From Scenedesmus sp. ARA3 (Eukaryota > Chlorophyta > Chlorophyceae > Sphaeropleales > Scenedesmaceae), in NCBI GenBank assembly GCA_004335835.1, contig RWJK01001567.1, forward strand, positions 62,001 to 126,000: 64,000 nt of DNA, read 5' to 3'. The first letter of the stretch is position 1. Each line of letters starts with the position of its first letter. Shown here piece by piece: positions 1 to 12,360 of the stretch. The position numbers and the translations under genes were made by a program. Below the pieces are notes generated by a model. It was not told the origin of the DNA. It saw only the letters and a list, made by a program, of their open reading frames with translations, and ran no database searches.

Positions 1-3000
1 AGACAGCAGCAGCGGCACTCAACAGCAACAGCAGCGGCAGCGGCAGCTGGGGGCCTGCTGGGCCAGCAAGCAGCAGCGGGGAGCAGCAGAGTGGCTTTGG
101 CAGCTCTGCTGGCTCACCTAGTAAGGTCACTAGGCTGGGCAGTGGGGGTGTGGTTGGCCGGCGTGGTGCACTGGAGCGGCCGCAGACAGTGGGTGCTGCT
201 GATGTGGACAGTGCAGAGCTGGCACCGTTGCCGGACCCAGAGGGCACACTAAGGTACGGGGCAGGTGTTTGTGGCATTGCACGCGCTTGCTGCTCATCTG
301 TATGAGGCACATGGTGATGATACCTGCTGACGGTGCTTGGAGTTCTCTGTTAGACCAGACAGCTGTTGTTAGAAGCGCAACCAGCTAATGCGATCTGACG
401 AATAGGTTGGATTGCTTTTCGGCTGCTGTAATTGCAGGCAAGTCATTGCCAAGTGCCAGCAGTCCAACACTGCAGCGCGCAAGGAGCTGGACTGGCAGGG
501 CCAGCTGGAGGCGCTGACAGATGCTCGGCGGCTGACTGCACACCATGCAGAGGTGTGCGGCCAGCAAGCAACTGTACAGATCCCCAGAGCAGCGTGTAGA
601 TAGGACCACAGTGCTGTGCCACGCACGAGAGCAGCCTGCTGCATGCAAGCTGCTGCAAGCATACATAGGTGTGTTCACATCACATTCTCAACCGGAGTAG
701 GGTGTGAGAGCGACCTTGCCTGTGATTTCCGGGTACTAGATGTTGAGACTGCGGTGTTTATTGTTGACCTGCAGGTGGTCATGGCAGCGTCGCATGAGCT
801 GGTGCTGGCAGTGCTGCCTGCTGTGGACGAGCTGCGCAGCACCACTGCTCGTGTGGCACTGCAGCTGCTGCAGGAGCTGCCTGCGGTGCTGGGCCGCTCG
901 CTGGAGCGCGAGCTGGAGGACATTGTGCCGGTGCTGCTGAAGAAGGCTGGGGAGCTGAGCACAGCAGGTGCGTTGCATGACCATTTATACAGCGCATGTA
1001 GTAATGTGCTGGTGCATGCACATGAATGCCTTCTGTACAATAACACCCAGAACATGTTGGCAGTGGTTGCGGGACGGTGTAACCAACCATGCTAGCCGAA
1101 CCGCAACCCGTGTCTGCTTTTCATCCAGCGTCTTGTCCATTGAGCAATGCAACTGTCGTCTAGCAGGAGCTGCATAACTGTATACTGTCGAGCAGTGCCA
1201 AAGATGCCAGCGCTTGACAAGGGTTTGACGCCGTATGCTGTTTGCCGTTGCTGCCAAATTCTTGCCTGCAGGCCGCGACAACTTCCTCGCTGCTGAAGCT
1301 GACAAGGCGCTGTCAGCCATCCTGGCAGCCGCCAGCGAGGCGCGTGCACTGTCAGCGCTGCTGGCCAGCGGCGTCATCCACAAGAGCCCGCACGTGCGCT
1401 GCAGGGCTGCTGCACACCTGGATGAGGTTGCTGCTGCAGGGCAGGGGCTGGAGGCGTTGCTGCGCGGCAACAACTGGAGCCTGCTGGACCGCGTCTTCAA
1501 GTGAGCGCTTGCGGCTTGCCGTGTGTGCAGCTGAGCATTGCGCTACGAATTAAGAACACAACTTCAAAGTAGCTTGTGAGATCAGTGCAGCAGCAGCCAG
1601 CACAACCAGCGCATGTGTGCGGGTGACTTAGGTTGGCCGTTCGTCTATGGAAGCATGCTGGTTGGCTGAACTGCAGCTGTCTTTTGCATGTTGTGCCGCA
1701 GGGCTGCTGCTGTGTTCCTGCAGGAGGGCTCGCTGGACACGCGCACGTACGGCAAGCGGCTGCTGTGGGCAGTCAAGGCAGCACTGCACGGCAGCCGCTC
1801 AGATCTGGACAGGCTGGTGACAGGTGAGGAGTTGTGTACTTCAGACAGAAGGTAAAATTGTACTGTGCGCAAACAGCTCAGCATGGTGTGTTACTTGAGG
1901 CGCAGCTGCCTGGCACAAGTCAGCACTTGATCCTGTAAACATGCAATTTACTGTTGGGAATTGTGCTGAAATGCAGTAGAGACCACTCACGCACCTATGC
2001 TTGCATGTTGTATGCTGCACGTCCTGCAGGTGTCACTCCTGATGCCTCACAACGGCGTGTGGTGGAGGTGCTTGACGGCCTCACTGCAGCGCCACCACCA
2101 CCCAGCAGGGGCAGCGGCGCACCAGGTGCGACTGCATGCATACGGCAACGTCTGGCAGCAGTTTGCTTGCACGTATGATGCTGCTATCACTTCTCGCACC
2201 CTGATGCATAGCTTATGTCGTGTAGCAGGGCCGTGGTAGCATCTGAAGCTGTTGTCATATTGCCGTGATTCTTATCAGCATCACAGCTGTTGAGGTACTC
2301 GAGCTCAATGTTTATTGTGGTCTTGTTGCTGCCACAGGTTCCCGGGCAGCATCGCGCGGCCCCACCACACCAACGTCGCCGTTGTACAGCAACAGCAACG
2401 GCAGCAGCAGCCCTGTGCCTTCACCAGCATCAGCAGGCATGCCGCCCAGCAACAGCAGCAGCAGCAGCCCGGCTGGCGGCAACAGGGCCTACAATAGCCC
2501 TGGCAGCACCAGCAGCAGCACTCCCAGCAAGGCGCGCAGGGCGCTGATGAGCGGGGGCAGCAGCAGCAGCAACATCAGCGGCATGACTGATGGCGCACGC
2601 AGCAAGCTACAAGTGCAGGGTGCAGGCGCTGGCAGCTCTGGCGACGGCAGCAGCAAAGGCCGTCGCTCCACTGGCGACTGTTCTGCGGGCGCCCCTCTAG
2701 GCAGCAGCGGCCGCGGCAACGGCAGCTTCAATGGCAGCGGCAGCGGCGGGAACATCAGCTGGCAAGCGGCGGCAGCAGCAGCCGTGCCTCGTGACACAGC
2801 AGGCCCCATGGGCCCTGAGCTTCAGGAGGCTGTGGATCAGGTGCGCCTACTGCTTGTTGTGTTGTCATACAGCAGCTGTGGTTGTTTAGCGCATATTTGT
2901 GCAGTTAATGTGGCGCTTTCTACACAGCGATAGCATACATCTTGATTGCATGTGCGGCCTCATGACTCCATGGCCTACGTGTGGTTGCTGCGCAGGTTGG

Positions 3001-4130
3001 GCTGCACCTAGCGTCTAAGGACTGGAGGAACCGCAGCGACGCGCTGGCAGCGCTGTCAGCGCTGCTGCCTGCACTGCCTGAGGTGCCGAATGGGCCCCTT
3101 GAGGAGCTGCTGGGGTCACTGGTGGCACGCCTGGCAGACAGCAATGCCAAAGTGAACGTGCAGGCGCTGCAGGTGCGTGGGGTATTGTGGGTAAAGCTGC
3201 TGATGTTCAACCTGTAAGGCAGCATGCCATGTGCAGCATGGTGGTGGTGTAGATGGCAGGGGCAGTTACCAAACAGTGGCAGAAAACAGGCGCCGTCGCT
3301 TCGGCTACGGCTAGCTGGCATGCGATTTGCAGAGCTGCTGTGTGCCGCACAAGCATTGCAAAGCTAGCAGAAATTGCAACCCCAGCAACGTGACCTCACG
3401 CCCTCATGAAACAATGACATGCTGGCAGCAACACTAACACATATCATGCTTGCAATGCATCGCAGGTGGTGGCTGATGTGCTGCCAGTGGTCAGGGCCCG
3501 CTGCCTGCTGGTGCTGCCCAGCTTGCTGCAAGCCCTGGCAGCCAACCTCGGCAGCTCCAACGACCGCGTGCGTGCCGCAGCAGCAGCAGCGCTGGATGCG
3601 CTGGCAGCAATTATGGAGCCGCCGCTGCTGCTGGGTGGGCTGGGCGGCGTGATCGGCAGCAGCAGCATACGCGGCAAGCAGGCGCTGCTGGAGCGGCTGT
3701 CAAGCCTTGCACCACAGGTGGGTTGGGAATTGGACAGCATGCACATGAGATACAATACGAATCCATAAAAATGGGAGTCAGGGTTACGCCAGAGGGCGGA
3801 TTTCTGCAGCTGCACAGGCAATCTTGCTTGCAGAGCCGCAGTAACACCAGCCCCTTAACTCATCACAATGTGTGCTGATGCTGCACGCTGCAGGTGTATC
3901 GCTACCAGCCGCAGCTTGTGGTCAAGCAGGTGCTGCCAGCAGCCTTTGCAATCGCTCTGGAGGCCAAAGGAGACTTGCGGCCAGCGACAGCGCAGCTGCT
4001 GGGCGTGCTAGCTCAGCTCATGGGCGGCTCTGCACTGCTGGCGCAGGCGGCGGGCGTGAGCGCTGCTGTTGAAAGCAGGGTGCGGGACTTCCTGCCAATG
4101 GGTGGCGCAAGGGGCAGCATGTACTCGTGA
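1..4130 (+). CDS. TOG/HEAT-repeat microtubule protein, TOGARAM/crescerin-like, 5' end outside the window
   Basis: Probable exons are 3-253, 438-552, 775-967, 1272-1500, 1702-1823, 2030-2125, 2338-2840, 2996-3172, 3466-3717 and 3894-4130; the phase closes through all of them, giving about 725 residues of an incomplete protein. Order: Ser/Gly-rich linker; a helical-repeat domain (exons 438-1823) with the typical Trp and Arg at its start (LDWQGQLEAL) and a segment like TOGARAM TOG3 (DNFLAAEADKAL, then SPHVRCRAAAHL); a Ser/Gly/Pro linker (2030-2840); a second TOG domain (2996-4100) opening with KDWRNRSDAL. Family knowledge: TOG domains bind tubulin, and TOGARAM/crescerin proteins regulate axonemal microtubules. 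CLASP is the main alternative; two TOGs separated by a long linker and an end right after the last TOG favour TOGARAM. There are no junction duplications in this gene, unlike its neighbours. The TGA stop lies inside a GTGAGT motif. Confidence 0.75.
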
Positions 4131-6457
4131 GTGCGTTCTGCTGCCAAGGTTGTCCTGTGCTTGCAGAGGGCACTACGTCAGCTGTGCTGTTGCTGTGTTT
4201 TGGTGTGGTGCTTTCAGGCAATAGCATTGTGTGGTGCTTTCAGGCACGTGGCAGCCAGCAAGGTTCACGCAATGCTTCGTTGGAATCCGGGAGTGCAGAT
4301 GATTGCGGTGTCAATGCACTCTGCTGGATGTGGGCCGTGCGATGTTTGGCACCTTGTTGTACATCGCTTGGTCATTGTCTTTTGATGCTTGTGCAAAACT
4401 TGGGTGGCCTTGCTGCACTGTGCCTTTGCTGTGGGTGGTGCTCCTGTTGCACTATGAATCATCGGTGCAAGCCTAGCACAGGCAGCAGAAAGTGTTTTGG
4501 ATGGTTTGTCAGTAAGAACTGCGCTAAGTGATCTGTGTGGGTTGGCTCGCTGGTTGGCAGCCAGGAGCACCCGCAATCCCAAGACAAATCAACCACTCAG
4601 ATCTACGAGCAGAGTCTACTATTCCTGGCTGAATTGCATGCCGCCATGGACACGACTTGCCACTGTGGTGTGTTGTGCGGCAGCACAGAGCTGCTGAGTG
4701 ACGTGACTCTAGCAGTGTTTGTTGGCGGTGCATTCTGTGGGCCGCTGTGTTCCTGCTGAGAAGCATTATCTGAGCCCCAGGCACGATTGGCACTCGCTTT
4801 TAGAACCAGCCCTGCCTAAAACAATTGGGGGCGGCACGAACAGCCTTCGAGCTGTAAACTGGCAACACTCATTCCTGAAACACGAGCGCAGGCAACCGTG
4901 GTGGCTGCTGCAGCTGCAACTCAGCACAGCCAGCGCTCTTGCATTCCAGCACAGCTGTGTCATGGGCGTAAGTAGAGTGTGGCTGGTATCAGGGGTTGGG
5001 CTTTGTCACAGGCTTCATGTTGGTGTGGTTCTTGTAGGGTAACCTTTTGTGAATACGACCGCAGCCGTCCCTGTCATCATTTCTTGTGAGGTGTTGCCCA
5101 GTGGTGCGTCTCCTCCCTGGACGGTGTGGCATGATGTGGTGCTTTGCACCTGTCCCATTGTGCTACGTCAGCTGCGCTTGAGGGTGTTCAGAATGCAGCT
5201 GGCAGCCCAAACAGGTCGACCAGTTCTGTTTGATTTTTGATGTGGCACTCTCCAGCATTGCTGTCGGAGCATTGTTTGCTGGCTGGCTGCAGTGTCACAA
5301 AGCGAGCACAGCAGGACTTGCTGCTGCTATACAGACGTGTGTGGTGCTGGCTGTGATGGAGTACTTTTTTTGTCTGTGTGGCGTGGTATTTACCCTGAGA
5401 TCTGCAATTGTTCAACAGTTCTTGTGGTGGCCGCCATGATGACAATTCTTCTGCAATTGCTGACACACTGGGCCCCCGCATAGCTTCAGAGAAAATGCTG
5501 CGCATTTTGCAGCTTACGAGACGAGCATAGAATCAGGCCTTGAGATTCATTTAACATGTTTGTGGTGCTGATGTGTTTGCATATGCATGGCGTTGCCACG
5601 CCTTACCCACAGCAGCCTGCTGGGATGCGGCTGCATTGCCGTGAAGTTCATCTTCGTTGTTGTTGGCAATAACTGTTCCTACTTGATGGCTGGCACCCAT
5701 GTTTGGTGTTTGCGCCCTCTGGTTTCCTGAGGTAGGCATAGACATCCAGAGTCCCAATGCAGTATAGGGCTAGCGTTGTTGATGAGTTCATTTGTACGGT
5801 AACACAGTTCTCTGCAGCGTAACCAAGGATAGATGCTGGCCTTGGGCTTATTGGGCTAAGTGAGTGAGTGAGTGAGTGACTACCCAGTAATCTCTGCAGC
5901 TAGTTAAGGCTAAGAGGGTAGGTACGCCTGCATGCTGCTGGTGGTGTAACCAGAGTCATCATTGTCTGACTCAGCAATACTGTGGCTGTGTCGCTAGCTG
6001 GGTGTCGTACCCCTCAGCAGGTTCATAAGCTCAGTAGCGTGTGATATGCACGCACAGTTGGGAGGTCATGCCCTGTACACCTCAGCTCCCGTTTTGTCAC
6101 TTGCAAACTTGACATGCATCCAAACCCTCCCCCTACCAGTATGCAGAGCAACATCAATCACAACAGTCAAATGTTTATCAGAACCAGTTTCAAGCTTTGC
6201 TAAACCAAGTGCGGTGCTACTTCTGCTGGCTTCTTTTGGTTCTTCGGCTTGACAAGCATATCACTGCTGTCGCTCCAGCAAATCGGTTTTGTCAAAACAA
6301 CCTTCAAAATGTTTACGTTCAAGGTGCCGGATCATTTGACTGTAATTACAAGTCACACCATCAAGAGCAGAGCCTGAGAAGCGTTGAAGGCGGATCAGCG
6401 ACCATTGTTGAGTTTTTGAAGGTACAGCAATAGTTTTGGGAAGCAGCCGTGCGCCGA
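4131..6457. other. 3'UTR and intergenic stretch
   Basis: No convincing coding exon. The open frames are short and lack the Ala/Gln codon pattern of the flanking genes. The proximal part is presumably the 3'UTR of the TOG gene: a TGTAA lies at 4853. There is a short internal direct repeat (GTGTGGTGCTTTCAGGCA at about 4203 and 4229) and a (TGAG)5 microsatellite near 5860-5879. Confidence 0.5.
4853..4857 (+). terminator. candidate poly(A) signal TGTAA for the TOG gene
   Basis: TGTAA is the usual chlorophyte polyadenylation signal; this is the first clear one after the stop at 4130, implying a 3'UTR of about 730 nt, long but normal for green algae. Position-only evidence. Confidence 0.4.
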
Positions 6458-9400
6458 ATGGGCACCAGGTAAGGCAACCAGCAGCACACACCTGAGCTGG
6501 CAACAACTAGTCCCAGCAACCACTCCGAGCGTGCACACCGTGACGCGTGTTTGCTCACCTCAGGTGCCCATGCCACCGGTCGAGACGGCCGGTGCGGGTC
6601 TCAGCTCGCAGCAGTAGGCTGGCCTGTTCAGGGTCATGCAGCAGTTGCCTGCTGCTCTGCCTGGCTGGTTTGAGCTGTCTGCTGCTCTTACGAGGTGGGC
6701 ACACCCATGCTGGAGAAGCAGAGCAGTAGCAGAATACTTTTATAGATGATGCTGAGGAGGCAGTGAGAAGAAGGAGGCTTGGAAGCTACTAGCCAGCAGC
6801 AGGTGCCAGCGCCAAACAGCGGTAGCTCTGTCTCAAACAGTCAATGAAACTCGCAGGAACATGCACCTCAGCAACTTCTCAAGCAGCAGCTTGGCATGCC
6901 AGCAGGGGCGTTCACCTGCAGCTGTCTTGCCTGCTGTTCACGCAGGTGTAGCATCTCAAGTGGCATGTGGTGCAGTCAACAACTGCAATCCGCAGACTGA
7001 GCAGTGCGACCCGATAACAGGAGTTTGCTGGTGAGGTCAACAACATACCCGTCATGTCTGAAGTCAGCATGCAACAGCGCCACAGCAGCAGCATGCCTTG
7101 GCAGCAGCTTTGCAGGCAGCGGACGATGCGCATGGTTGTCAAAATGAACTAACAAGCCATGCGGTGCATCGCTGCACCGGCCACAGCCGCAGCAGGAGCC
7201 TGCCAGTAGCAGCGCTGGATTGGCGGGGAAACACCTCTGCAACAACTTGTGTCTGTCTGCTGCTGCAGTGCTGTGGGCGCCGTGTCGTCTGCTGGTGGCT
7301 GCTGCCCCGAGAATCAAGTAGCAATCGGCAGCATCTGCTGGTGAGCCCTTTTTGCTGAAGCCTCTGGCTGCTACAGAGGCGCCTATAACAAGCAAACTAC
7401 ACAGCAGCAGTATGTGCTGTCCTGCAAGGACGTGTAAGCTGGTCAACTTACTGCTTGCAGGACAGCATACAGCTCTGCCAAACCTCTTCGTTCTCTGACT
7501 CGCCCATACCCAGCAACCAAACACACTGCTGCATGTGTGCTTGTTTGATTGTATGTTTCCTTTCCTTCCTTCCACCATGCAGCCCCAGGGGCTTGCTGTG
7601 TGGCCTACCAGGGCAGCAGTCCTGCTGCCAGGCGCCTAGCATCTGTGTGGGTGGCACGCAGTGCGCAAACCTAGGCACTGCAGGAAGCCTCTTCACTCCG
7701 GATCAGATCGCCACGCAGCAGCAGCTGCAGGCAGCGACGCCGGAGTGCCAGGGAGACACGATTCTGATAAAGGGGCGCTGCTGCGCGCCAGGCAGCGTGT
7801 GCAATGGTGGGTGCTGCGTGCAGTGTGCTGCGTGCGGTGCGGTGGGGCAGCAGTGCTGCAGCAGTTACTGTTAGTGGAGGTTGGTTGCTGGTGCTTGGAT
7901 GTGACAGCAGGTGATGTAGCAACGGCAATAGAAGCCACTTCACCAGGCACTGCTGGTGGTTCTGCTTGCAGGAGCTGGTCGTGCTTGCAGGCTGTGGCCC
8001 TTTTTGTCAGAAAAAAAGGTCCTGCTTGCAGGAAGCTTGAGGGCACATGACCCTGTGCAGCGCCAGCACTTTGCTCTCGAGTGCTGTTCCCACTGCGCCT
8101 GACCGGCAGCAGCTCCACATTGCATGTCATTCGTAAACTGTAGTGTGTGCCTGTGTGCGTGTGATGCGTGTTGCAGGGGGGTGCTGCAGCAGCACAGAGA
8201 CGTGCTTCCGCGGCCTGACCTGCTGCAACCTGGTGCAGCAGTGCGGCACCAGCTGCTGCCCTGCTGAGCAGGTCTGCTTGGGCGGCAGCAGCTGCTGCCC
8301 CACCAACCAGGTCTGCAGCAACAACGTGTGCTGGTGAGTTGGGTGCCGGATGCACAACAAGTTGGCCTTGTTTGGCTAGCACAGCGCCTGAAGCTAGCAG
8401 CAGGAAGACCAGCAGCAGGCGCTGCTAATCAACAATCAGCTGCACCCTTTGCTGCATGCATCCTATTCTAAATAGCACGAGCATCAGCGTCAGCATCAGC
8501 AGCAGTCTGCCGAGTCTGCAAGGGCACACCACACAAGTGCATGTCTTCCTGACCCCTGCTCTGCTGCCTGCCTGCCCGCCTGCCTGCCTGCCTGCCTGCG
8601 CAACACTGACATCCATCCATCCTCGCAGCCCGACCGGCACGCAGTGTGTCAACGGGCAGTGCTGCCCCAACACCAACGTGTGCGGCTCATCTTCAGCGCT
8701 GGTGTGCTGCTCTAGCCAGGAGCAGTGTGACCCCATTGGGGGTCAGTGCTGCCAAATCGGTGGCGTGCTGCCTGGTGGTGGCTGCTGCACTCCCACCAAT
8801 GTGTGCGGGCCCAACTGCTGCCAGCAGGGGCAGCAGTGTCTGAATGCCAACACGTGCTGCAACACGAAGGATATATGTGGTGGCAACACGTGCTGCCAGG
8901 CTGGTCAGCAGTGCCTGGACAACTCTGTGTGCTGCAATGCAGGCCAGGTGGGTGTGTGGCAGCTGGCATGTGATTGCGTGCGATCTTACGCGATCTTGTG
9001 TGCTAGTGTGGGGGAGTGCTATATGACGAGGTTGAGTCGAGCTCGCAGCGCAGTTGTATCAGCTAGTGTGTTTCTAGCTACGCCAGGATGCTGGCATTGC
9101 TGCTTCTGGTGTTGCCACCAGTGATGCAAGTGCAGCGCGTTGTGTATGCTGGGCTGGTAGATACATGCTGCAAATGCACAGCTCTCAACCAAACCTCATC
9201 TTGCTGCTGTTGGTGCTGCCGCAGGTGTTGTGCTCCGGCAGCTGCTGCTCCGGGCAGTGCGTAACGGGCCTGTGCTGCGACCCCAGTCTGCTGCTCGCTG
9301 CTGCTAGCTTTCTGCCAAAATCGATGAGCACCAACTTGACGATGCACTGCTGCTGCTGCTGCTGCTGCTGCCACAGGTGTTGTGCTCTGGCAGCTGCTGC

Positions 9401-9827
9401 TCCGGACAGTGCGTTGCGGGCGTGTGCTGCGACCCCAGCCTGGTGTGCGGCAGCACCTGCTGCGCGGCCGGGCAGCAGTGCATGAACGGCAACATGTGCT
9501 GCTCCGCGGGCCAGGTGTGCGGCAGCACCTGCTGCCCCTCCGGCAATGTGTGCATCAACAACCAGTGCGCGCCGGCAGGCAGCACGCCCTGCGGCGGGTC
9601 CATCTGCGCCCCGGGTGAGAGTCATTCGTTGGATGTTTAGATACATTCGTTGGATATGATTGATGTTGTATGGTGATGCGACTTGACGCGAGCTTGATGA
9701 CGGTGTAAGAGAAGCACATGTAGAGTATGCTGCGTTGATGTGTGGCTGTACAGACGTGTTGCTGCTGCTTTGGCGCGGCTTCATTGTTTATCAGCTCGGT
9801 ACCTGTAGCTTACAGGTTTGCTGCTTC

Positions 9828-9870
<43 letters not shown>

Positions 9871-10627
9871 AGGGCAATTCTGTGCTGGCAGCCAGTGCTG
9901 CCCTTCTGGCACTACCATCTGCGGCGGCTCCTGCTGCAACACAGGTGAGTGGCGCAAGCTTGAAGTGCAGATCTGTGGGACCGGCTAGCGCATCTGCTTG
10001 CTGCTCTGCATCCTTCTGCTGGCAAACACATCTGCAGTGCTTTGTGATGTGCGGCCGAACACACCTTTTTTGCCTTCTGCTCCTAGCAACTCGGAGCATT
10101 GTTGATGAATGCTGGTGCTGCTGCTGCTGCTGCCTGCAGGCAACTGCATCAACAGCGTGTGCGCATCCTCAGGCTCCTTCTCCTGCGGAGGCACCATCTG
10201 CTCCTCAGGCAGCCAGTGCTGCGGCAGCGTCTGCTGCAGCGGCGGCCAGTCCTGCGGCCCCAACAACCAGTGCTGCACGCCTGGCCAGTGGGGCTGCGGC
10301 GGCGGCGGATGGGGCCAAGGCAGCGGCTGGAATACCGGCTGGGGTAGCGGCGGTGTAGGCGGGTTCCCGGGGGTGTGGGGCGGCGGCGTGCGGCCGGGCT
10401 GGGGGCGGCATTTGTTGGCCGGCGACGAGCAGCAGCAGCAGCGGGATGATGGTGAGCAGCAGGAGCGGGAGGTGATGGTGGTGCATACGGCTGCTGATGA
10501 GGGTGTGCAGCATGGATTCCTGGGGCGGCAGCTGCTGCTAGAGAGCCAGGAGAATGAGCGGCATGCGCACCCGGTTGCTGCTGCTGCTGCTGCGGGGGTT
10601 GTGCAGGAGGGTGAGGCGGATAGCTGA
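6458..10627 (+). CDS. modular Cys-rich secreted or membrane-anchored protein, function unknown
   Basis: Exons: 6458-6468, 6564-6694, 6946-7030, 7269-7340, 7583-7806, 8177-8333, 8629-8947, 9377-9614, 9873-9944, 10140-10627 (598 aa). From 6946 on the model is strong. The first two exons are inferred from matching phases and because they supply a hydrophobic stretch (SCLLLCLAGLSCLLLL) usable as signal or anchor; an alternative ATG is at 6861. The body is built from short modules of the type CC-x(3-5)-Q-x-C-x(2-4)-N-x-CC, with well over 60 Cys, very many as CC pairs. The C-terminal third turns into Gly/Trp-rich sequence and then a Gln/Glu/Arg-rich tail. The pattern suggests an extracellular, disulfide-dense wall or matrix protein; it is not a clear granulin, EGF or STIG1 domain. 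I do not recognise a named family. Introns often cut a Cys codon as TG|C. Confidence 0.75.
8568..8600. repeat. (CCTG)n microsatellite in an intron
   Basis: CCTGCCTGCC repeats with a few interruptions, just upstream of the exon at 8629. Confidence 0.8.
9225..9290 (+). repeat. decoy copy of the 5' edge of exon 9377
   Basis: The acceptor CAG and about 66 nt are nearly identical to the start of the exon at 9377 (same VLCSGSCCSGQC reading). The copy then runs into diverged CTG-rich sequence with no donor, so it is a truncated duplicate inside the intron. Confidence 0.8.
9831..9872 (+). repeat. (CTG)n tract ending in a 3' splice site
   Basis: About 13 CTG units lead directly into the CAG acceptor of the exon that starts at 9873, in place of an ordinary polypyrimidine tract. 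Confidence 0.85.
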
Positions 10628-12360
10628 GTCCTGCTGTCAGCGTTGGACATGTTTTGGAGCGAGTGGTGTGCCCGCTTGGACCTGCAGAGTCAGCAGCGTG
10701 GTGCTGGGCTGCACTAACCTGACATTGTGTGTTAGCATGTCCGCATTTGATTGTGAATGGCTGTGATGTACATGACCTGACCTCATCAATGTAGTGGGGC
10801 AAGATCAGTGGTGTCTGTGGTGACCTGTTTGACTGTCTTTGACCTGTTTGACTGGGTTTGACCTGTCACTGACAGCTGTATGAGTTGGAGGCAGCTGTTG
10901 CGAGACTCACACCTGGACCATGCAGCTGCGGCATTATGTGATGCGTGTGATGATAATGCGTCGGCGTCGGTTGCCTGCCTGCGGCATCGCGTCTTAATTT
11001 TGTCCCTTTGATGCTCTGATGATGCCTGGTGCATTGTCCTTGTGTTGCTCTGTGCACAGGCTGTTGCATCCGTGGTGGGTGCACGGCACATTGCTGCAGC
11101 CCTGTGTCGCTGTTCGCCTTGTTTCAATGCACCTGCATGTGTACTTCCACAGCTGCAGCAGTACTTCTGCACAGTGCTAAGTGACACAAGTTGATGTGGT
11201 GCGCACCTCTATTGTGCTTGGGCCATATGTGACCTCAAGTGTGTATGCGACATGGCCTTTTCCTGTATATGACAGACAGAAGCGCAGCAGCTGCAGTTCA
11301 ACTGACATCAGCGGTTTTTGGTCTTGCAGGGAGCGCAGCTAATCTGCGTCAAGACTGTGCTTGCACGGCTGCCAGCGCAGCGGTGCTGCAGCTGTTTCAG
11401 TGCCTGCACACCCTGGTCATGGTGGTTATGACGTCCTCTGTCTGGTTTTGTCGTTCAAACCTTGGTCAAACGTGTATTTTTGGACTGTTCACAGCAAATC
11501 TGCAAAATCCATGTTAACAGCAAATTGTTTATTTTTTCTGGTGTGACGTGGGCCTTTCCGGCAGCTTGCGGCAAGGCACTGCGTCCCTGGCAGGTGTAAA
11601 ATGACGAATTCTAGACGAAGCCAGGCTGCCGAAGCACGCTGGTCATGCACAGCTGCGCACCTTCAAGCAATGCTGAGCCAGAAGACCCCCGCCAAAGTCT
11701 CCTGGCACTCCTATGTGTGCTGCTTATGTAGGCACGGCTGCCCGGCACCATAGCATCATGCGAAGTTGGTGTGCTGCTAGGGTGTAAGAGAGTGTTGCTG
11801 GCATGCACGGCCCAATAATGTTACTGCACTCTGTTAAACGCATTGATTTGAGTTCTGTGGCAGTGGCCACTTTCAATTTGGCCTTTCCCACACCTGCAGA
11901 GCAACTGTTCCTCATGGTGACCATGGTGACATGTGGCAGTGCAGAAATACATGTGTGTCTAGCACACCGTTCGCAACCAAGTCATGACCTTTCGTGAAAC
12001 AACGTGACGCGTTTTATATCGTTCGAGTGTTTTCTGTGTTTTGGCTCTCTTTCCTGCTGTGATCGGGACATGCCAAACCCTTGCTCGACGCAGGACAGTC
12101 CAGCAACGCGATGCAGAGGGCCACACTGGCTGCCCAAGCCTGTCAAAAGACCCGTAACATGCTTTACAAAACTTCACTTGTGGGCATTGCTTACGAACCT
12201 CCAAGCGATGTGATCACTGCTGCCTGTACACAGCTGATTGTGCTGAGTCCGTTCCTGGTGCCTCACTCCCTATTCACTACGCCCACCTCTGCACATGCAG
12301 AACTAAGATGATTGAGTCTGAGTAGATCAGCGCTGGGACGGCAGACGTGGCGTGTGCAGT
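10628..12360. other. 3'UTR and intergenic stretch
   Basis: No coding exon supported. Near 10800-10880 a short motif (TGACCTGTTTGACTG) is repeated imperfectly. The first clear TGTAA is at 11595. The VPS39 promoter must lie in the last few hundred bases; no TATA-like box stands out. Confidence 0.5.
11595..11599 (+). terminator. candidate poly(A) signal TGTAA for the Cys-rich gene
   Basis: First clear TGTAA after the stop at 10627, about 970 nt downstream. A second one is near 11785. Confidence 0.35.
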
